64,000 bases of DNA from Salinimicrobium sp. TH3 (GCF_026676115.1 NZ_JAPONB010000001.1:310001-374000), one strand, 5' to 3'. Numbered from the stretch's first letter, positions 46,001 to 55,208 are shown. Made by a program: numbers and translations. Notes: generated by a model not told the origin, from the sequence alone.

Positions 46001-49000
46001 GAGAATTTTGGAGGCATAACCCGGGCGATTAGCTCGACAAACTTTGAGCAGAGTAACGTGGAATACATCGAGTTCTGGATGATGGATCCTTTCCTGTATT
46101 CAGAAAATGCTGGAAATCCCGGTGGGAAGCTGGTTTTTAACCTCGGAAATATTTCTGAAGATGTTTTAAAAGACGGGCGAAAGCAATACGAAAACGGGCT
46201 TCCTGTAGATGGCGGGGAGCAGAACACAACCCGTACTGAATTTGGTAAAGTGCCTTCCAACCAGTCCCTTATTTACGCTTTTAATACCGAAGGGCAGGAA
46301 AGGCTGAATCAGGATATTGGATACGACGGACTTTCGGATGCAGAAGAAGCCACTCAATTCCCTGGTTTTGGAAATCTTCCCGATCCTGCAGCCGATAATT
46401 ATGATTATTTCCTGAATGCTTCAGGAGGAATTCTCGATCGCTATTTCGACTATAATGGTATTCAGGGGAATTCGCCGCCAGATGTTACCAATACCAACCG
46501 CGGCAACACCACTTTACCTACAGTTGAGGATCTAAACCGGGACAATACCATGAACACAGTTGACAGCTATTTCGAATATGAGGTTCCTGTTTTTCCCAAT
46601 ATGAGCATAGACAATAGCCGCTATGTGACAGATGTCAAGGAATTTTCTATTGATCTACCTAACGGGCAGGAGCTGCCTGTAAGATGGTTGCAGTTTAAGG
46701 TGCCAATATATGAACCCACTGCCGCTCGTGGAGGAATTGGAGATTTTAGGTCTATAAGATTTATGAGGATGTACCTTACCGGCTTTGAAGATCCCACAGT
46801 GCTTAGGTTTGGAACCATGGACCTCGTGCGGGGGGATTACCGTAGATACACCCAGAGTCTGGATCCCGATAAATCTGATCCTACCAATGAGAGCACCACT
46901 TTTACGGTAGCATCAGTAAGTATAGAAGAGAATGAAAATCGCCAGCCTATCCCTTATGTATTGCCACCAGGGGTAGATCGTGAGGAATTGATGAACAACA
47001 ACACCCGGGTGAGACAGAACGAGCAGTCGCTTGCGGTAACTGTTTGTGATCTCGAACCACAGGATTCCCGCGGAGTATACAAGAACTTCCAGTTAGATAT
47101 GCGGCAGTACAAGAATCTTGAGCTGTTCATTCATGCAGAACCTTTGGTGAACAGGCTAAAATGGCAGGATGGTGAATTGGTGGCCTTCGTGCGGATTGGT
47201 ACAGATTTTACCGATAACTTCTACCAGATTGAGATCCCGCTGAAACCAACCGAATTTGGTGCAGCCTCTGCTTCGGAAATTTGGCCTGTAGAAAACCGCA
47301 TGAACCTGGCGCTGGAATTACTGCAGGAGGTGAAAGCAAAAGTGATTGGAAATCCCGATTTAGTGTCAACCGAACTTAACTTCTTTAATGAAACAGGAGA
47401 ACAGGTTGCAGCCGAAGCCCCGTACGAGGTAGGACGCTTAAGAATAGGGATCAAAGGAAATCCCAGTTTTGGGAATGTAAGAATGCTCATGTTGGGGGTC
47501 AAAAATGGTCTTTCTGAAGCCACTTCCAGAAACCTTTGCGGGGAAGTATGGTTCAATGAACTGCGTTTGTCTGAACTGGATAATGAAGGGGGGTGGGCAG
47601 CAATCGTGAATATGGATGCCAACGTGGCCGATTTTGCGAATCTTTCGGCTACCGGAAGAAGGAGTACTGTTGGTTTTGGTTCTTTGGAACAGGGGCCAAA
47701 CCAAAGAAGCAGAGAAGACTTTTTACAATATGATGTTGTAAGTAATCTTAATATGGGACAGCTTTTACCACCTGCCTGGGGTGTGAAAATTCCTGTGAGT
47801 TACAGCTATGGGGAAGAATTAATTACTCCAAAATATGATCCCGAATATCTCGATCTGGAACTAGAAACGGTACTGGATAATGCCGCAACAGAAGAAATTA
47901 GGGATGATCTTAGAGAAAGAGCCGAGGACTTTACCCGGCGCCAAAGTATAAATGTTATAGGTCTTCGCAAGGAAAGATTAGGAGAGGATAAACCTATGCC
48001 TTACGATATTGAAAACCTTAGTGTTTCCGGAAGTTATAATCAGGTGGATCACAGGGATTTCGAAATAGAAGATGCCTTTGATCAAAATGTGCGGGTGGGA
48101 GCCACTTATGACTATACTTTTGCACCTGTGAATATTGAGCCTTTGAGGAATGTAAAGGCTCTGGACAGCAGTGCGTATTATGCACTCTTGAGGGATTTTA
48201 ATTTCAATGTGTTCCCTTCAAACGTAACTGCAACTTCCACTATATTCAGGCAATATAATGAGCAGAAATTTAGGGAGATCAATTTGCCTCCCGGTTTCAT
48301 TAATGGTATTCCAACGCTGTACCAGCGAAACTTTTTGTTTGACTGGCAGTACACCATCAATTATAACTTCACTAAAAGCCTGCGGCTTAATTTCGATTCC
48401 TCAACCAACAGAATTGTTCGGAACTATCTTGATGAAGACAACAATCCCGATACTACTACAGATATTTGGGACGGCTTTTTCAATGTAGGGATTCCTAATC
48501 AACATTACCAGTCCTTACAGCTCAATTACGATTTACCAATGGCAAAGGTTCCTGTGCTTGAATTTATGAAGGCGACCTATTCGTACACAGGGAATTTCCA
48601 ATGGGAGCGGGGCTCAGAAATTTATCAAACTCTGGAAGACGTTCCCGATCTTGGAAACAGTGTTCAAAATTCCAATGTACACCAGGTAAGTGCAAATATG
48701 GAAATGCAGACCTTGTATGATTACTTTGGTTTGAAGAAAAGGACACGACCGGGAGGAGCCCAAACGATAGAGGAGCGCAGTAGAGCAGTTCCTACTTTAG
48801 ACGGGGATCAACCTAAAACTCCTGCCCCGGCAGATATTGCGCGGCTAAGTGCAGGGGATAGGACCTACAACACTTTTGTGGGACTTCTTACATCCATTCG
48901 CAGGATACAGGTGAATTACCAGGAGAACAACGGGATCTTTCTTCCCGGGTATACCAATGACATAGGATTTATGGGTACCTGGAACCCAACCTTCGGCTTT

Positions 49001-50203
49001 ACCCTGGGAAGTCAGGAAGAGGTGAGGTATATGGCAGCCCGAAAAGGCTGGCTTACTTTATATCAGCAATTTAATCAGCAGTACACACAAGTAGAAAATG
49101 AACAACTGGGGATCAATGCTGATATTTCACTGTTACCAGATCTAACTATTCAGCTTACCGCGGGCAGGTTATATTCAGAAACATTTCAGGAAAATTACAG
49201 GGTAATTGGAGGTCAATATGTGCCGCTTACTCCGTTAACTTTTGGGAACTTCAATATTTCTACGATTCTTCTTAAAACTGCTTTTAATCAAAGTACGGCT
49301 GAATCTTCGGCGACTTTCCAGGAATTTAGGGAGAACAGGCTGGCAGTGGCGAGAAGACTGGCTGTAGAAAATGGGCTGGATCCAAATGAGACAGATGAAT
49401 TTGGCTATCCTGTAGGTTACGGAAAGAATAATCAGGATGTGTTACTACCCGCATTCTTAGCTGCTTATTCGGGTTCCGATCCCGATGATGTGGCGCTGGG
49501 AGCATTCAGGGATTTCCCTCTTCCCAACTGGAACCTGAAATATACCGGCTTTATGCGTCTGCCCTGGTTCAAAAAGAATTTTAAGAGATTTTCGGTTAAT
49601 CATGGTTATACCGCAGGATATACTCTTAACCAGTTCCAGACCAATTTGGATTATGATCCTGCCAATCCCCGCGATGTTGACCAGGCAGGGAATTACAAAA
49701 GTGAGTTGCTATTTTCCAATGTTAATCTTACCGAACAGTTTAGCCCTCTTGTTAGGGTGGATATGGAAATGGCAAATTCTATTAAAATTTTAGCCGATAT
49801 CCAAAAGGACCGGGCACTCTCACTAAGTTTTGATAATAATCTTCTAACCGAAATAAGCGGGAACCAATACACTCTTGGTTTAGGATACCGAATCAAAGAC
49901 CTAAAGATTGATACTAAGATTGGGGGGCGTCAAAGAATTCTTAGCAGTGACCTTAATTTTAAGGCAGATGTTTCATATCGTCACAATGAAACCGTCATAC
50001 GATATCTGGACATAGACAATAGTCAGGTTACTGCAGGGCAGGATATTTGGGCAATCAATTTTACGGCAGATTATGCCCTTTCAAAGAACCTTACCGCCCT
50101 GGTTTACTACGATCACAGTTTCTCGGAATATGCAATTTCAACAGCTTATCCCCAGACTACGATCAGGTCTGGAGTGACTTTGCGATATAACTTCGGAAAT
50201 TAG
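43058..50203 (+). CDS. sprA: SprA, outer-membrane translocon of the type IX secretion system
   Basis: 2381 residues. Giant beta-barrel through which T9SS substrates (adhesins, gliding proteins, enzymes) cross the outer membrane. Signal peptide 1-29 (FALLCVLVLSSPTLAQ). The family's N-terminal hallmark TGYSLGKLRLPNPNSIVAAYTYDPVLDRYVY is at about 41-70. SprA_N-type repeats occur twice; the rest is beta-rich with alternating aromatic/polar strands to a terminal aromatic-rich strand ending RYNFGN. The start is TTG 43058, which leaves a complete signal peptide; no ATG is available. 5 bp after ruvA. Confidence 0.97.
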   Translation: MEQNYNFRFWLSNSFALLCVLVLSSPTLAQDTIVEQDTVKTGYSLGKLRLPNPNSIVAAYTYDPVLDRYVYRETLGKLNITAPLILTPEEYQELVIQEEMKNYFQEKSDALSGRKEGTEEDQRDLLPGFYVNSDFFQNIFGGGDIEFIPQGSVALDLGILYSKRDNPAFSPRNRSTFTFDFDQRIQLSLLGNVGERLKVTANYDTESTFDFQNQLKLEYTPTEDDIIQKIEVGNINMPLNSALIQGAQSLFGVKTQLQFGKTTITGVFSEQKSERRTVNVEGGATVQEFDKFAIEYDENRHFFLAHYFRDHYDEALENYPFINSNIQINRVQVWVTNRTNNVQNLTDTRNIVAIQDLGESPVPGNIGLVNPPANFFNQPEGAFADNRNNDLNPFGITGPFESVLTPAIRDVARVESGFGGLQVSEGRDYVKLENARQLKPSEYRLNSSLGYISLNQRLASDEILAVAFQYTVGGEVYQVGEFASDGIDASGGTGEESSVSQNLVVKMLKSSVTNVDEPVWDLMMKNIYNLGAFNLERDDFRMNIVYTDPQPLNYITGVEGVPLPEDVEQTTLLRVFNLDNLNVSGDPIVGGDGFFDFVPGITINPETGNIIFTSVEPFGNYLFNKLDPNPNAGSEIYELPETWNANQQKYVFRALYNTTKTQAEQEQAEKNKFQLRGRYKSSNVEGIPIGAFNVPQGSVTVTAGGRVLQEGVDYVVNYQFGRVQILDEALLASNIPIQVSTENNALFGQQTKRFTGINVEHLFNENFLVGATYLNLNERPLTQKSNYSYEPINNTILGLNLNYSTELPFLTRWVNKLPNIDTDVISNLSLRGEVAYLLPGAPKGSEFEGRATTYVDDFEAAQTSIAIDNPLGWELSSVPLGFGGELANGNLATNYKRAKLAWYSIDPIFYGSSRPSGVTDSDLSSYATRRVFLNEIFPNVDVVQGQSQVLYTLDLAYYPGIRGAYNFNPAAAGGNNLPNPAENFGGITRAISSTNFEQSNVEYIEFWMMDPFLYSENAGNPGGKLVFNLGNISEDVLKDGRKQYENGLPVDGGEQNTTRTEFGKVPSNQSLIYAFNTEGQERLNQDIGYDGLSDAEEATQFPGFGNLPDPAADNYDYFLNASGGILDRYFDYNGIQGNSPPDVTNTNRGNTTLPTVEDLNRDNTMNTVDSYFEYEVPVFPNMSIDNSRYVTDVKEFSIDLPNGQELPVRWLQFKVPIYEPTAARGGIGDFRSIRFMRMYLTGFEDPTVLRFGTMDLVRGDYRRYTQSLDPDKSDPTNESTTFTVASVSIEENENRQPIPYVLPPGVDREELMNNNTRVRQNEQSLAVTVCDLEPQDSRGVYKNFQLDMRQYKNLELFIHAEPLVNRLKWQDGELVAFVRIGTDFTDNFYQIEIPLKPTEFGAASASEIWPVENRMNLALELLQEVKAKVIGNPDLVSTELNFFNETGEQVAAEAPYEVGRLRIGIKGNPSFGNVRMLMLGVKNGLSEATSRNLCGEVWFNELRLSELDNEGGWAAIVNMDANVADFANLSATGRRSTVGFGSLEQGPNQRSREDFLQYDVVSNLNMGQLLPPAWGVKIPVSYSYGEELITPKYDPEYLDLELETVLDNAATEEIRDDLRERAEDFTRRQSINVIGLRKERLGEDKPMPYDIENLSVSGSYNQVDHRDFEIEDAFDQNVRVGATYDYTFAPVNIEPLRNVKALDSSAYYALLRDFNFNVFPSNVTATSTIFRQYNEQKFREINLPPGFINGIPTLYQRNFLFDWQYTINYNFTKSLRLNFDSSTNRIVRNYLDEDNNPDTTTDIWDGFFNVGIPNQHYQSLQLNYDLPMAKVPVLEFMKATYSYTGNFQWERGSEIYQTLEDVPDLGNSVQNSNVHQVSANMEMQTLYDYFGLKKRTRPGGAQTIEERSRAVPTLDGDQPKTPAPADIARLSAGDRTYNTFVGLLTSIRRIQVNYQENNGIFLPGYTNDIGFMGTWNPTFGFTLGSQEEVRYMAARKGWLTLYQQFNQQYTQVENEQLGINADISLLPDLTIQLTAGRLYSETFQENYRVIGGQYVPLTPLTFGNFNISTILLKTAFNQSTAESSATFQEFRENRLAVARRLAVENGLDPNETDEFGYPVGYGKNNQDVLLPAFLAAYSGSDPDDVALGAFRDFPLPNWNLKYTGFMRLPWFKKNFKRFSVNHGYTAGYTLNQFQTNLDYDPANPRDVDQAGNYKSELLFSNVNLTEQFSPLVRVDMEMANSIKILADIQKDRALSLSFDNNLLTEISGNQYTLGLGYRIKDLKIDTKIGGRQRILSSDLNFKADVSYRHNETVIRYLDIDNSQVTAGQDIWAINFTADYALSKNLTALVYYDHSFSEYAISTAYPQTTIRSGVTLRYNFGN

Positions 50204-50213
50204 AGCAGGGGGC

Positions 50214-50243
50214 TTGACTAAAAGGATTAAAAAATTAACTTTG
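50214..50243 (+). promoter_or_regulatory. Promoter of gcvH
   Basis: TTG (50214-50216), 19-bp spacer, TAACTTTG (50236-50243), an exact fit to the Bacteroidetes -33/-7 pattern. Transcription would start about 12 bp before gcvH. Confidence 0.7.
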
Positions 50244-50262
50244 TTATACTAAAAAACTAACC

Positions 50263-50643
50263 ATGAAGATTCCAAAAGACTTAAAGTACACCAATGATCA
50301 CGAATGGGTGAAAATTGAAGGGGATGTTGCCACTGTAGGTATTACCGATTTTGCCCAGGGTGAGCTGGGAGATATCGTTTATGTAGAAGTTGAAACTGTA
50401 GATGAAACGCTGGATAGAGAAGAAGTGTTTGGTACTGTTGAAGCAGTAAAAACAGTTTCTGATCTGTTTGCGCCGCTTTCGGGAGAGATCATTGAATTCA
50501 ATGAGAGCCTGGAGGACGAGCCGGAAAAAGTAAATTCAGATCCTTATGGAGAGGGTTGGATGATAAAGATCCGTTTTAGTGATGCATCGCAGATCGACGA
50601 TCTTCTAAGTGCCGAAGAATATACTGAAGTTGTTGAAGGTTAA
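50263..50643 (+). CDS. gcvH: Glycine cleavage system H protein
   Basis: 126 residues; lipoyl carrier of glycine cleavage. Lipoylated Lys in [21 protein letters not shown], preceded by the typical [17 protein letters not shown]. Standard length. The P, T and L subunits are not in the window. Confidence 0.98.
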   Translation: MKIPKDLKYTNDHEWVKIEGDVATVGITDFAQGELGDIVYVEVETVDETLDREEVFGTVEAVKTVSDLFAPLSGEIIEFNESLEDEPEKVNSDPYGEGWMIKIRFSDASQIDDLLSAEEYTEVVEG

Positions 50644-51046
50644 ACTTCTTTTTCTTCTCACTTCAGTATCTTATACGATTCTAATACTATACCTGTCTCT
50701 CATTAATCTTTCGGATACCCCGGTTAAGGACCTTGGGGTGAGCGACAAGGTAATGCATGGCGGCGCCTATTTTGGTCTTGGACTGTTGTGGATGTTGTTT
50801 GTACTCTTTTCTTTTAAAGAAAGCCATCTTTTTAAGAAAATTATTATTATTTCTTTATGCTCAATAGCCTTTGGCATTTTTATTGAGGTTCTACAGGATA
50901 CATTGACGAGTTATCGACAATTGGATCTGTACGATATTTTTGCTAACACTCTGGGAGTTGTTCTTGCAGGAATTCTTGTGTGGGCCTTGAGGAAATATCT
51001 AATCAGGTTAAAAGCCAAGATTAATTTAGATTTAATGAAAAATTAA
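50609..51046 (+). CDS. VanZ-like membrane protein
   Basis: 145 residues (or about 137 if translation starts at TTG 50633, which gives [17 protein letters not shown]). Four TM helices; family motifs [26 protein letters not shown] and [34 protein letters not shown]. VanZ-type proteins are linked to teicoplanin resistance in one case, but the family function in Bacteroidetes is unknown. The longest frame overlaps gcvH by 35 bp in another frame, so translation is probably coupled. Confidence 0.87.
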   Translation: MPKNILKLLKVKLLFLLTSVSYTILILYLSLINLSDTPVKDLGVSDKVMHGGAYFGLGLLWMLFVLFSFKESHLFKKIIIISLCSIAFGIFIEVLQDTLTSYRQLDLYDIFANTLGVVLAGILVWALRKYLIRLKAKINLDLMKN

Positions 51047-51079
51047 TTATTTTAGCCAACCTATAATTAAAACGGAATT

Positions 51080-51805
51080 ATGAAACCCAAAAAAAATCCA
51101 AAAGCTGATTTATCCAGGAGAAGCGTTTTGTTCTTCCAGATTGGAATGATCGTGATGCTTTTCATTACCTGGAGGGCGATTGAGTGGAAAACCTATGATA
51201 AGGAAGCGATTGATACCGGGATGGTTGATATGGATGCCTTTGAAGAGGAAGATGTGCCAATCACCGAATTGAATACACCACCACCACCACCGCCACCGCC
51301 ACCGCCACCAGCACCCGAGATTATCGAGATCGTAGAAGATGAAGAAGAAGTTGAAGAGACGGTGATCGAATCTACCGAAACTAACCAGGAAGAGATCGTG
51401 GAAGTTGAAGAGGTAGAAGTAGTTGAGGAAGAAGAAGAAATTGGGGACGTTCCGTTTGCTGTTATTGAAGATGTGCCTGTTTTTCCAGGATGTGAAAACG
51501 AGAAAAACAATCAGGCCCGTAAGGACTGTATGAGTGAAAAGATCAATGACTTCGTGAACCGAAGATTTGATACCGGTTTAGGTAGTGATCTTGGACTTTC
51601 TGGAATCAACAGGATCTATGTGCAGTTTAGGATCGAGAAGAATGGTAACATTACCGTTCTTGGAGCGAGGGCTCCACATCCACGTCTACAGCAGGAAGCG
51701 GAAAGAGTAGTGAACATGCTACCTAAGATGCAGCCAGGGAAACAACGTGGTCAACCGGTAGGGGTGCTTTATTCCCTTCCTATTACTTTTAGAGTACAGG
51801 ACTAA
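51080..51805 (+). CDS. tonB: Energy transducer TonB
   Basis: 241 residues. Cytoplasmic tail, one TM helix (about 17-32, VLFFQIGMIVMLFITW), a ten-Pro run, an acidic Glu/Val linker (about 85-125) in place of the usual Pro-Lys/Pro-Glu, and a TonB C-terminal domain (130-241) with VPVFPGCE...RKDCM, IYVQFRIEKNGNITVLGARA and YSLPITFRVQD. Links proton motive force to outer-membrane receptors. ExbB/ExbD are not in the window. Confidence 0.95.
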   Translation: MKPKKNPKADLSRRSVLFFQIGMIVMLFITWRAIEWKTYDKEAIDTGMVDMDAFEEEDVPITELNTPPPPPPPPPPPAPEIIEIVEDEEEVEETVIESTETNQEEIVEVEEVEVVEEEEEIGDVPFAVIEDVPVFPGCENEKNNQARKDCMSEKINDFVNRRFDTGLGSDLGLSGINRIYVQFRIEKNGNITVLGARAPHPRLQQEAERVVNMLPKMQPGKQRGQPVGVLYSLPITFRVQD

Positions 51806-51826
51806 CTTAGTCGTTTAATATATTTG

Positions 51827-51855
51827 AAAATCCCGCACTTGTTGCGGGATTTTTT
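51827..51855 (+). terminator. Terminator of tonB
   Basis: AAAATCCCGCA pairs with TGCGGGATTTT around CTTGT, followed by T-run; 21 bp after the tonB stop. Confidence 0.9.
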
Positions 51856-51976
51856 ATTTCCGATCATTTTTTTCGTAGGAAAAATTAGATCCTGCAGGAA
51901 GACCGGTAGGAGTAACATACTCACTGCCTATCAAATTTCGAATTCAGGAATAAAATATCCTGAAAATGCCATTTTT

Positions 51977-52003
51977 AATCCCGCACCTGGTTGCGGGATT
52001 TTT
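51977..52003 (+). terminator. Second, nearly identical terminator-like hairpin
   Basis: AATCCCGCA pairs with TGCGGGATT around CCTGGT, with a following TTT. It repeats the stem of the tonB terminator 150 bp further on, in the gap before the RemB-like gene; no gene lies between them. Confidence 0.65.
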
Positions 52004-52077
52004 GATTGTATGAAAATACTTCAGGTTTTTAAAATAATGTATCTTTCCGCAGTAATCTATTGAGCATTGTGCAGGCT

Positions 52078-54189
52078 ATGACAAAAATTTACACGCTCTT
52101 CCTTATATTTCTTCCGTTTATTGCCTTTTCTCAGACCTTTAAAGGAGATCCTGAAAGATTTCCACGTTTTTCTGAATGTGAAAATGTAGAGTTTGAACAG
52201 GAGGAAAGTTGTTTCAGAGCCACATTAAAACAAAAAATAAGCGGAGAATTTCAATTGCCAGAGATAATTTCTGAAGACAATTATAAAGGAGAAGTAATAG
52301 TGCTTTTTGAGGTCACCCGTGATGGAGACTTTGAAGTCATTTTTATCGATGCGGCTTATTCCGAATTAAAGGAGGAGATAAACCGCATTTTTAAGACCCT
52401 TCCGAAAATTTCCCCTGCTACCTACAACAGCAGGCCAATTAATATGCAGTTCCGTATGCCGGTTAAAATTCCTTTTGAACAAGAGGAAGCTGCATTACCC
52501 ACCTATGAGAAGGAACTAGTAGCTGTAAAGGCCGAAGTGGCAGCTCCTGTTGGACGAAAAGAAGTGACAGAGGAGTATGACGAGATCAAATCATTGGAGA
52601 TTAGTAATCCACGGTTTGAAAGTGAGATCAATATTCCTCTATCGCACGAACTTTACAGTAGGTTTGAAGATGAGGTCAACAGGATAGGTACTAATTTTCA
52701 CACTTCTTCCAAGCCTTTTCTCTATTCGGAGGTACAGCCTTATTATAATTTTGAGGCTAAGCTTGCGGCGCTTCAAAAGCCTGTAGACTCATGGGTGGGG
52801 AGAAAATTATGGAATGAGCATCTTTTTAGGTTCCAGGGTGAAGATTATTGGTTCACTGTAGACTTTGCCCTTGACTTGCAGGTGGGGAAAGACTTTGACA
52901 GTGAATTGGATGTTACCTACAATAATACAAGGGCTGCCATTTTTCAAGGGGGACTAGGTAGTAATTTTAGCTTCTATTCGGTAGTTTATGAGAACCAGGG
53001 GAGATTTGCAGATTATTTTAATCACTATGCGGAATCAATAAGACCAGGTTCTGAGGGTGCGGCTATTATTCCGGGTCGTGGAATTGCCAAGCCATTTATG
53101 GGGCAGGCCTATGACTATCCTGTCGCCGAAGGCTATCTCTCTTATAGCCCGGGTAAATTCTTTAACCTACAGTTTGGTCATGGAAAAAACTTTATTGGGG
53201 ACGGTTACAGGTCACTATTGTTGAGTGATAATGCATCACCATACCCTTTTTTCAAGCTCAACACCACCTTCTGGAAAATTAAATACACCAACACGTGGAT
53301 GTCTTTGCGTGATGTACGGCCCGAAGTTACGGGAGAGGACTCCTACAGAACAAAATTTATGGCTAACCATTATTTGAGCTACAATGTAACAAAGAGGCTT
53401 AATATTGGCTTTTTTGAATCTGTAATGTGGGAGAATGACAACAACCGTGGATTCGACCTTAATTACCTAAACCCGGTGATCTTTTACCGTGCCATTGAAT
53501 TTTCGACCGGGGCACAAGCTGGAAATGCTATCATTGGCCTTACCGGGAAGTATAAATGGAATAATAGATTCCTTACCTATGGCCAGTGGCTTATTGATGA
53601 ATTTTCTTCCAGTGATGTTTTTGGAGGAGAAGGCAGCTGGAAGAATAAACACGGCTTCCAGTTAGGGACAAAGTATTTTAATGCTTTCAATGTAGAGAAC
53701 CTTCACCTGCAGCTGGAATATAATCAGGTGCGACCTTACACCTATTCTCACAACACCATTACCCTCAATTATGGTCATGCCAACCAATCCATGGCGCATT
53801 TATGGGGAGCTAATTTTAGAGAGCTTGTGGCTATTGCCAGGTATAAAAGCGGAAGATATTATGGTCATGTGAAGGCGATTTATGGGGAACGCGGTTTTGA
53901 CTTTTCTGAAAATGGTGACTATTACGGCGGAAATATCTACCGCAGTGAAGAGGAGCGGCCTCTGGAAACAGGCGTAAGGATTGGTCAGGGAAATAATACC
54001 GATTCATTCTTTGCTCAAACTGAAGTTGGCTATATTATTAATCCTGCTACAAATCTTAAATTTTTCGGCAGCTTTATTTATCGAAACTTTGACCCCGAAG
54101 TTAATACTGTAGAGCACTTTGATAATACCACATACTGGGTTAATATTGGGCTGCGGACAGATATCTTTAACTGGTACTTTGATATGTAA
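52078..54189 (+). CDS. RemB-like outer-membrane beta-barrel with N-terminal TonB-C-like domain
   Basis: 703 residues from ATG 52078 (MTKIYTLFLIFLPFIAFSQ signal peptide). An N-terminal domain of about 100 residues (FSECENVEFEQEESCF... VIVLFEVTRDGDFEVIF ... MPVKIPF) is the TonB-C-like skeleton seen also in the tonB product upstream. The remaining about 500 residues (from about 205) are a barrel of the capsule-assembly/RemB type: NFIGDGYRSLLLSDNASPYP, WKIKYTNTWMSLRD, IFYRAIEFSTGAQAGNAIIG. RemB is needed for gliding in Flavobacterium johnsoniae; the symbol is withheld because the assignment rests on family resemblance. A -7-like TATCTTTC is at 52040-52047. Confidence 0.82.
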   Translation: MTKIYTLFLIFLPFIAFSQTFKGDPERFPRFSECENVEFEQEESCFRATLKQKISGEFQLPEIISEDNYKGEVIVLFEVTRDGDFEVIFIDAAYSELKEEINRIFKTLPKISPATYNSRPINMQFRMPVKIPFEQEEAALPTYEKELVAVKAEVAAPVGRKEVTEEYDEIKSLEISNPRFESEINIPLSHELYSRFEDEVNRIGTNFHTSSKPFLYSEVQPYYNFEAKLAALQKPVDSWVGRKLWNEHLFRFQGEDYWFTVDFALDLQVGKDFDSELDVTYNNTRAAIFQGGLGSNFSFYSVVYENQGRFADYFNHYAESIRPGSEGAAIIPGRGIAKPFMGQAYDYPVAEGYLSYSPGKFFNLQFGHGKNFIGDGYRSLLLSDNASPYPFFKLNTTFWKIKYTNTWMSLRDVRPEVTGEDSYRTKFMANHYLSYNVTKRLNIGFFESVMWENDNNRGFDLNYLNPVIFYRAIEFSTGAQAGNAIIGLTGKYKWNNRFLTYGQWLIDEFSSSDVFGGEGSWKNKHGFQLGTKYFNAFNVENLHLQLEYNQVRPYTYSHNTITLNYGHANQSMAHLWGANFRELVAIARYKSGRYYGHVKAIYGERGFDFSENGDYYGGNIYRSEEERPLETGVRIGQGNNTDSFFAQTEVGYIINPATNLKFFGSFIYRNFDPEVNTVEHFDNTTYWVNIGLRTDIFNWYFDM

Positions 54190-54257
54190 ATCCTATAATG
54201 GGTTGGAAATCAATAGTTATGTTTTTTAGGCGATATAAATTTAACGGCTTCATGGAC

Positions 54258-54287
54258 TTGGTAGAAAACAATTAAGAAGTATCTTTG
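54258..54287 (+). promoter_or_regulatory. Promoter of the ctaB-cox3-cox4 operon
   Basis: TTG (54258-54260), 19-bp spacer, TATCTTTG (54280-54287): a full match to the Bacteroidetes promoter. It shows that the TTG at 54285, which opens the ctaB frame, is part of the promoter and not the start codon. Confidence 0.75.
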
Positions 54288-54305
54288 CGCCAAAATTCCC
54301 TTTTT

Positions 54306-55208
54306 TTGGAAAATACTCAAGTACATAGTCCTGCAATTTCCCTGGTAAGCGATCTAAAGGAGATTACTAAGGTGAGACTGGCAATAAGTGTAGTCTTTTC
54401 TTCGGTTGCCGGTTATTTTTTAGGAGCAGAATCTGTTGATCTTCTCACAGTGATCATGTTGTCGATTGGAGGGTATTGTTTGGTCGGAGCATCAAATGCC
54501 TATAACCAGATCCTTGAAAAGGATCTTGATCTTTTGATGAAGAGAACCAGTAACCGTCCTGTTCCTTCGGGAAGAATGTCGGTTAATACTGCTTTTATTA
54601 TTGCAAGTTCCCTCACCGTACTGGGGCTGGTAATACTTTATCTTATCAATCCCAGAACAGCAATGTTTGGGGCCATTAGTATTTTTCTTTACGTAAGTGT
54701 ATATACTCCTCTAAAGACCAAGACCCCACTATCGGTATTTGTGGGTGCCTTCCCGGGGGCAATTCCTTTTATGTTAGGATGGGTTGCCGCTACGGGAGAT
54801 TTTGGTATTGAGCCGGGAACCTTGTTCATGATACAATTCTTCTGGCAATTTCCACATTTTTGGGCCCTTGGCTGGTGGTTGTATGATGATTATGCAAAAG
54901 GTGGCTTCTTTATGTTACCCACCGGGAAAAGGGATAAAGGTACCGCAATACAAATCGTTTTATACACCATCTGGACCGTAATAGTTTCTTTAATACCGGT
55001 AACCGGGATGACAGGTGCACTGTATATTACACCGTTTTCTGCAGTACTTGTACTTCTTCTGGGAATGGGAATGCTGTTCTATGCCGTGCAGCTTTACCGG
55101 AAAAGAGACGAAAAATCGGCTAAAAAACTAATGCTGGCAAGTGTTTCTTATATCACGCTGCTGCAAATTATATATGTATTAGATAAATTAATTCGAGTAT
55201 GGATTTAA
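54306..55208 (+). CDS. ctaB: Protoheme IX farnesyltransferase (heme o synthase)
   Basis: Adds a farnesyl group to heme b for heme o/a of the aa3 oxidase; inner membrane. 300 residues from TTG 54306 (MENTQVHSPAISLVSDLKEITKVRLA). UbiA-type Asp-rich motif SNAYNQILEKDLDLLMKRTSNRP and the second motif region YTPLKTKTPLSVFVGAFPGAIPFMLGW; about eight or nine TM helices. First gene of the second oxidase locus; the downstream cox3 gene overlaps it by 10 bp. Confidence 0.95.
   Translation: MENTQVHSPAISLVSDLKEITKVRLAISVVFSSVAGYFLGAESVDLLTVIMLSIGGYCLVGASNAYNQILEKDLDLLMKRTSNRPVPSGRMSVNTAFIIASSLTVLGLVILYLINPRTAMFGAISIFLYVSVYTPLKTKTPLSVFVGAFPGAIPFMLGWVAATGDFGIEPGTLFMIQFFWQFPHFWALGWWLYDDYAKGGFFMLPTGKRDKGTAIQIVLYTIWTVIVSLIPVTGMTGALYITPFSAVLVLLLGMGMLFYAVQLYRKRDEKSAKKLMLASVSYITLLQIIYVLDKLIRVWI

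Noticed and set aside
51824-52063. 79-residue frame between tonB and the barrel gene
   Set aside because: It spans both hairpins, starts inside the tonB terminator and has no recognisable protein features.
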